Shown: one piece after another, positions 50,779-52,725 of the stretch
Position numbering within the stretch: position 1 is the stretch's first letter
Layout of the letters: each line of letters starts with the position of its first letter
NCBI GenBank assembly: GCA_021296325.1
Contig: JAGWAR010000004.1
Span: forward strand, 401-53,125
DNA from: Alphaproteobacteria bacterium
GTDB taxonomy: Bacteria; Pseudomonadota; Alphaproteobacteria; GCA-2746255
Length of the DNA stretch: 52,725 nucleotides
Reading direction: 5' to 3'
Position numbers and translations under genes: made by a program
Notes under the pieces: generated by a model
What the model was told of the DNA's origin: nothing
What the model saw: only the letters and a program-made list of their open reading frames with translations
Databases searched by the model: none

Positions 50779-52221
50779 TCAGCTCTGCAGATAGACGACG
50801 TGCGTCTCGGTGTTCTCATAAAGGCCGTGCTTGCCGTCCGCACCGCCGATGCCCGATTGACGAACGCCGGCGTGGAAGCCCTGCATCGCCTCGAAATGTT
50901 CGCGGTTGATATACGTTTCACCGAACTTGAGATCGTTGCAGGCCCGCATCGCCGTTCCGATGTCGCGGGTGTAGATCGACGACGTCAGGCCGTACTTCGA
51001 ATCGTTGGCGCGCTGGATTGCTTCGTCCAGCGAATCGAAGGTGTTGATCGGCATGACAGGTCCGAAGACTTCTTCCTGCATGATCTCGGAGGACTGCTCG
51101 CAGTTGCGAAGCACCGTCGGCTGGAAGAAGTAGCCTTTTCCATCGACGTCCGACATGCTGCCGCCGGTGACCAGCTCGGCGCCGTCCTTGACCGCCCGCT
51201 TGACCATGTCGTCGACCGTCTTCTGGGCGGCCTTGTTGATCATCGGGCCCATGTCTAGGTCGCGCACCTTGCCCGGGTCGTTGTACTTCGTCTCCGACAT
51301 CGCCTTCGAGAACTTGGTGATGAACTCGTCTTCGACGCGCCGGTCGATGTAGACGCGCTCGGCGCAGTTGCAGGCCTGGCCGGTGTTGATGACACGCGAC
51401 GCCTTGACCGCCGCCACCGTCTTGTCGATGTCGGCGTCCGCCATGACGATGGCCGGGGCCTTGCCGCCCAGCTCCAGGTTGACCTTCGTGATGTTCTTGG
51501 CGCAGGCGCCCATGATCCGCGATCCGATCTCGACGGAACCGGTGAAGCTCACCAGGCCGACGTCCGGATTGTCGCAAAGCGCGTTCCCAGTCGTGCTGCC
51601 CCGGCCATAGACGACGTTGATGACGCCTTTCGGCACGTCGGTCTGGTCCAGCAGGTCGACGAACATGGCCGCGTTGTTCGGCGTGTCCGTACTCGGCTTC
51701 AACACCAGCGTGTTGCCGGTGACGAGCGCCGGGCCCAGCTTCCGCGCGATCAGGAAGAAGGGAAAATTCCACGGCAGGATGCCGGCGACGACGCCGACGG
51801 GCTGACGGAACAGGAAGATGTTTTCGCCCGGGCGGTCGGAATTGATGATCTCGCCCTCGATCCGTCGCGCCCATTCCGCCATGTAATCGATGTAATCGGC
51901 GGTAAAGGCGATTTCGACTTCCGAAAGGGTCTGGACTTTGCCTTGCTCTTCCGTAAGCGCCTTGGCAAGGGCCGGGACGTTCTCGCGGATCTTCGCCGAG
52001 ATCTGGCGCAGGTAGTTTGCCCGTTGAATGGCGGGCAGTTTCCGCCACTCGTCCTGGGCCGCCTTGGCGGCGGCAACCGCGTCGTTGACGACTTCCGCCG
52101 AACTGTCGGGAACTTCGGAAATCACTTTTTCGGTCGACGGGTTGAGCACCGGAATCATGTCGGCATTCGCCCGGTCAACGAATTTTCCGTTGATGTAATT
52201 GCGATGTTGTTGGATGGCCAT
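50779..52221 (-). CDS. aldA: AldA-like NAD-dependent aldehyde dehydrogenase
   Basis: A 480-residue cytosolic aldehyde dehydrogenase. The protein resembles E. coli AldA (lactaldehyde/glycolaldehyde dehydrogenase) across its length, including A-F-T-A-D-Y-I-D-Y-M-A-E-W-A-R-R, R-V-I-N-T-G-Q-A-C-N-C-A-E-R and the end F-E-A-M-Q-G-F-H-A-G followed by S-G-I-G-G-A-D-G-K-H-G. The catalytic Glu250 is in L-E-L-G-G-K and the nucleophile Cys284 in G-Q-A-C. The ATG at 52221 follows G-G-G-A-G-G with a short A-rich spacer; 16 upstream codons in the longer frame are not conserved in AldA. It stands alone between the FetB-like gene and tRNA-Gly, so the physiological aldehyde is unknown. Confidence 0.93.
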   Translation of the reverse strand: MAIQQHRNYINGKFVDRANADMIPVLNPSTEKVISEVPDSSAEVVNDAVAAAKAAQDEWRKLPAIQRANYLRQISAKIRENVPALAKALTEEQGKVQTLSEVEIAFTADYIDYMAEWARRIEGEIINSDRPGENIFLFRQPVGVVAGILPWNFPFFLIARKLGPALVTGNTLVLKPSTDTPNNAAMFVDLLDQTDVPKGVINVVYGRGSTTGNALCDNPDVGLVSFTGSVEIGSRIMGACAKNITKVNLELGGKAPAIVMADADIDKTVAAVKASRVINTGQACNCAERVYIDRRVEDEFITKFSKAMSETKYNDPGKVRDLDMGPMINKAAQKTVDDMVKRAVKDGAELVTGGSMSDVDGKGYFFQPTVLRNCEQSSEIMQEEVFGPVMPINTFDSLDEAIQRANDSKYGLTSSIYTRDIGTAMRACNDLKFGETYINREHFEAMQGFHAGVRQSGIGGADGKHGLYENTETHVVYLQS

Positions 52222-52453
52222 TTTTTTGTTCCTCCCAGGGTCGGTGGCGGGCGGTTTGAAGTTCCCCACTTCTCATCGCCCTGTCCGATTCGGGAACGAA
52301 CGGCAAAAGGCGCATCCGGTGGAGCGGTATCGAGTCGAAAGAGGCCCGCTGTATGACCGATTTTGACCGTAACGCCGGGTATTCTCTGCTGCTTCCGCGA
52401 TGCCTGCAACCCCCTCCGACGCCGCCCGCCGGTTTCCGCGCCTTCGCCCGGGG
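52222..52453. promoter_or_regulatory. upstream region of aldA-like gene with a short direct repeat
   Basis: This 232-bp spacer holds a direct repeat TGACCG at 52354-52359 and 52364-52369, exactly one helical turn apart, about 135 bp before the aldA start. It could be an operator, but no other copy is seen in the window. I could not assign a promoter with confidence. Confidence 0.3.
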
Positions 52454-52725
52454 CTAGCCCTCCTCGGTCCGGTGCAGGCGGTCCAGGCGCAGCCGCTGGC
52501 GCGAATCCGTTAACCGGTAGGCGCCGCCCAGCACCGCGCTCAGCACGCCAAGCCCGGTGCCGCCGGCGATCAGGAACATGATGAGAATCTGGTATTCGAT
52601 GGCGTGCATGGGCTCGGCCCCGGCGAGGATCTGCCCCGTCATCATGCCCGGCAGCGACACCAACCCGGTCGCCGCCATCGCGTTGACGATCGGAATCAAT
52701 CCGCTACGCATCGCCTCGCGGATGA
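52454..52725 (-). CDS. FetB/UPF0014 family ABC permease, C-terminal part
   Basis: The C-terminal 90 or so residues of an inner-membrane permease whose 5' part lies beyond the window. The conserved block L-V-S-L-P-G-M-M-T-G-Q-I-L-A-G followed by A-I-E-Y-Q-I-L-I-M-F-L-I-A is the UPF0014 signature (YbbM/FetB, the membrane half of an iron exporter or resistance transporter). The reading frame continues open to the edge (R-E-A before the first Met at 52711), so that Met is internal. The ATPase partner FetA would be expected just outside the window. Confidence 0.85.
   Translation of the reverse strand, partial: IREAMRSGLIPIVNAMAATGLVSLPGMMTGQILAGAEPMHAIEYQILIMFLIAGGTGLGVLSAVLGGAYRLTDSRQRLRLDRLHRTEEG

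Overview
The window is a GC-rich, gene-dense bacterial chromosome segment. Its gene content and order (complete dcw cluster from mraZ to ftsZ followed by lpxC, bamD, recN and ligA; an ArsR-methyltransferase fusion ahead of metF-metH; meso-DAP type MurE) fit an alphaproteobacterium, probably Rhodospirillales-like. The rank assignment is inference from gene order and protein style only. No insertion sequence, prophage or CRISPR array is visible.

Layout, left to right. 62-3933 (minus): two paralogous membrane PAS histidine kinases, one of which has Tyr in place of the phosphoacceptor His. 4087-4740 (minus): a lone MlaC-family periplasmic protein. 5018-10607 (plus): an ArsR-SAM methyltransferase fusion, metF and metH joined by ATGA overlaps, with an AT-rich near-palindrome over the promoter. 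10651-17293 (plus): a hot-dog thioesterase, a CLC-CBS chloride channel, a UvrD/PcrA helicase and an Xaa-Pro aminopeptidase. 17294-23034 (minus): ligA, recN, bamD and lpxC. 23164-41410 (minus): the division and cell-wall cluster ftsZ, ftsA, ftsQ, ddl, murB, murC, murG, ftsW, murD, mraY, murF, murE, ftsI, ftsL, rsmH, mraZ (listed in coordinate order; transcription runs from mraZ). It is almost wholly overlapping and starts from a promoter carrying four 10-bp-phased TGGG repeats, the MraZ operator type. Two tandem terminators insulate it from rnpB (RNase P RNA) and the djlA-eamA-ampD operon upstream. 44567-48190 (plus): a fused 5-oxoprolinase/hydantoinase. 48293-50528 (minus): an OmpR-type response regulator and its kinase, whose 3' end looks frameshifted. 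50585-50658 (minus): tRNA-Gly(CCC). 50779-52221 (minus): an AldA-like aldehyde dehydrogenase. 52454-52725 (minus): the C-terminal end of a FetB/UPF0014 permease cut by the window edge.

Most of the window is core housekeeping. Lipid II synthesis (MurC, D, E, F, Ddl, MraY, MurG), its polymerisation and cross-linking at the septum (FtsW, FtsI), the divisome scaffold (FtsZ, FtsA, FtsQ, FtsL) and outer-membrane building (LpxC, BamD) are encoded together, so envelope growth and division can be co-regulated. AmpD, probably for peptidoglycan recycling, lies just upstream.

The points most worth a second look are the His-less kinase paralogue, the apparent deletion/frameshift at the end of the second kinase, the operator over the methionine-cycle promoter, the phased MraZ repeats with tandem terminators, and a long hairpin between ftsZ and lpxC. 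I did not find a convincing wholly new multi-gene system.
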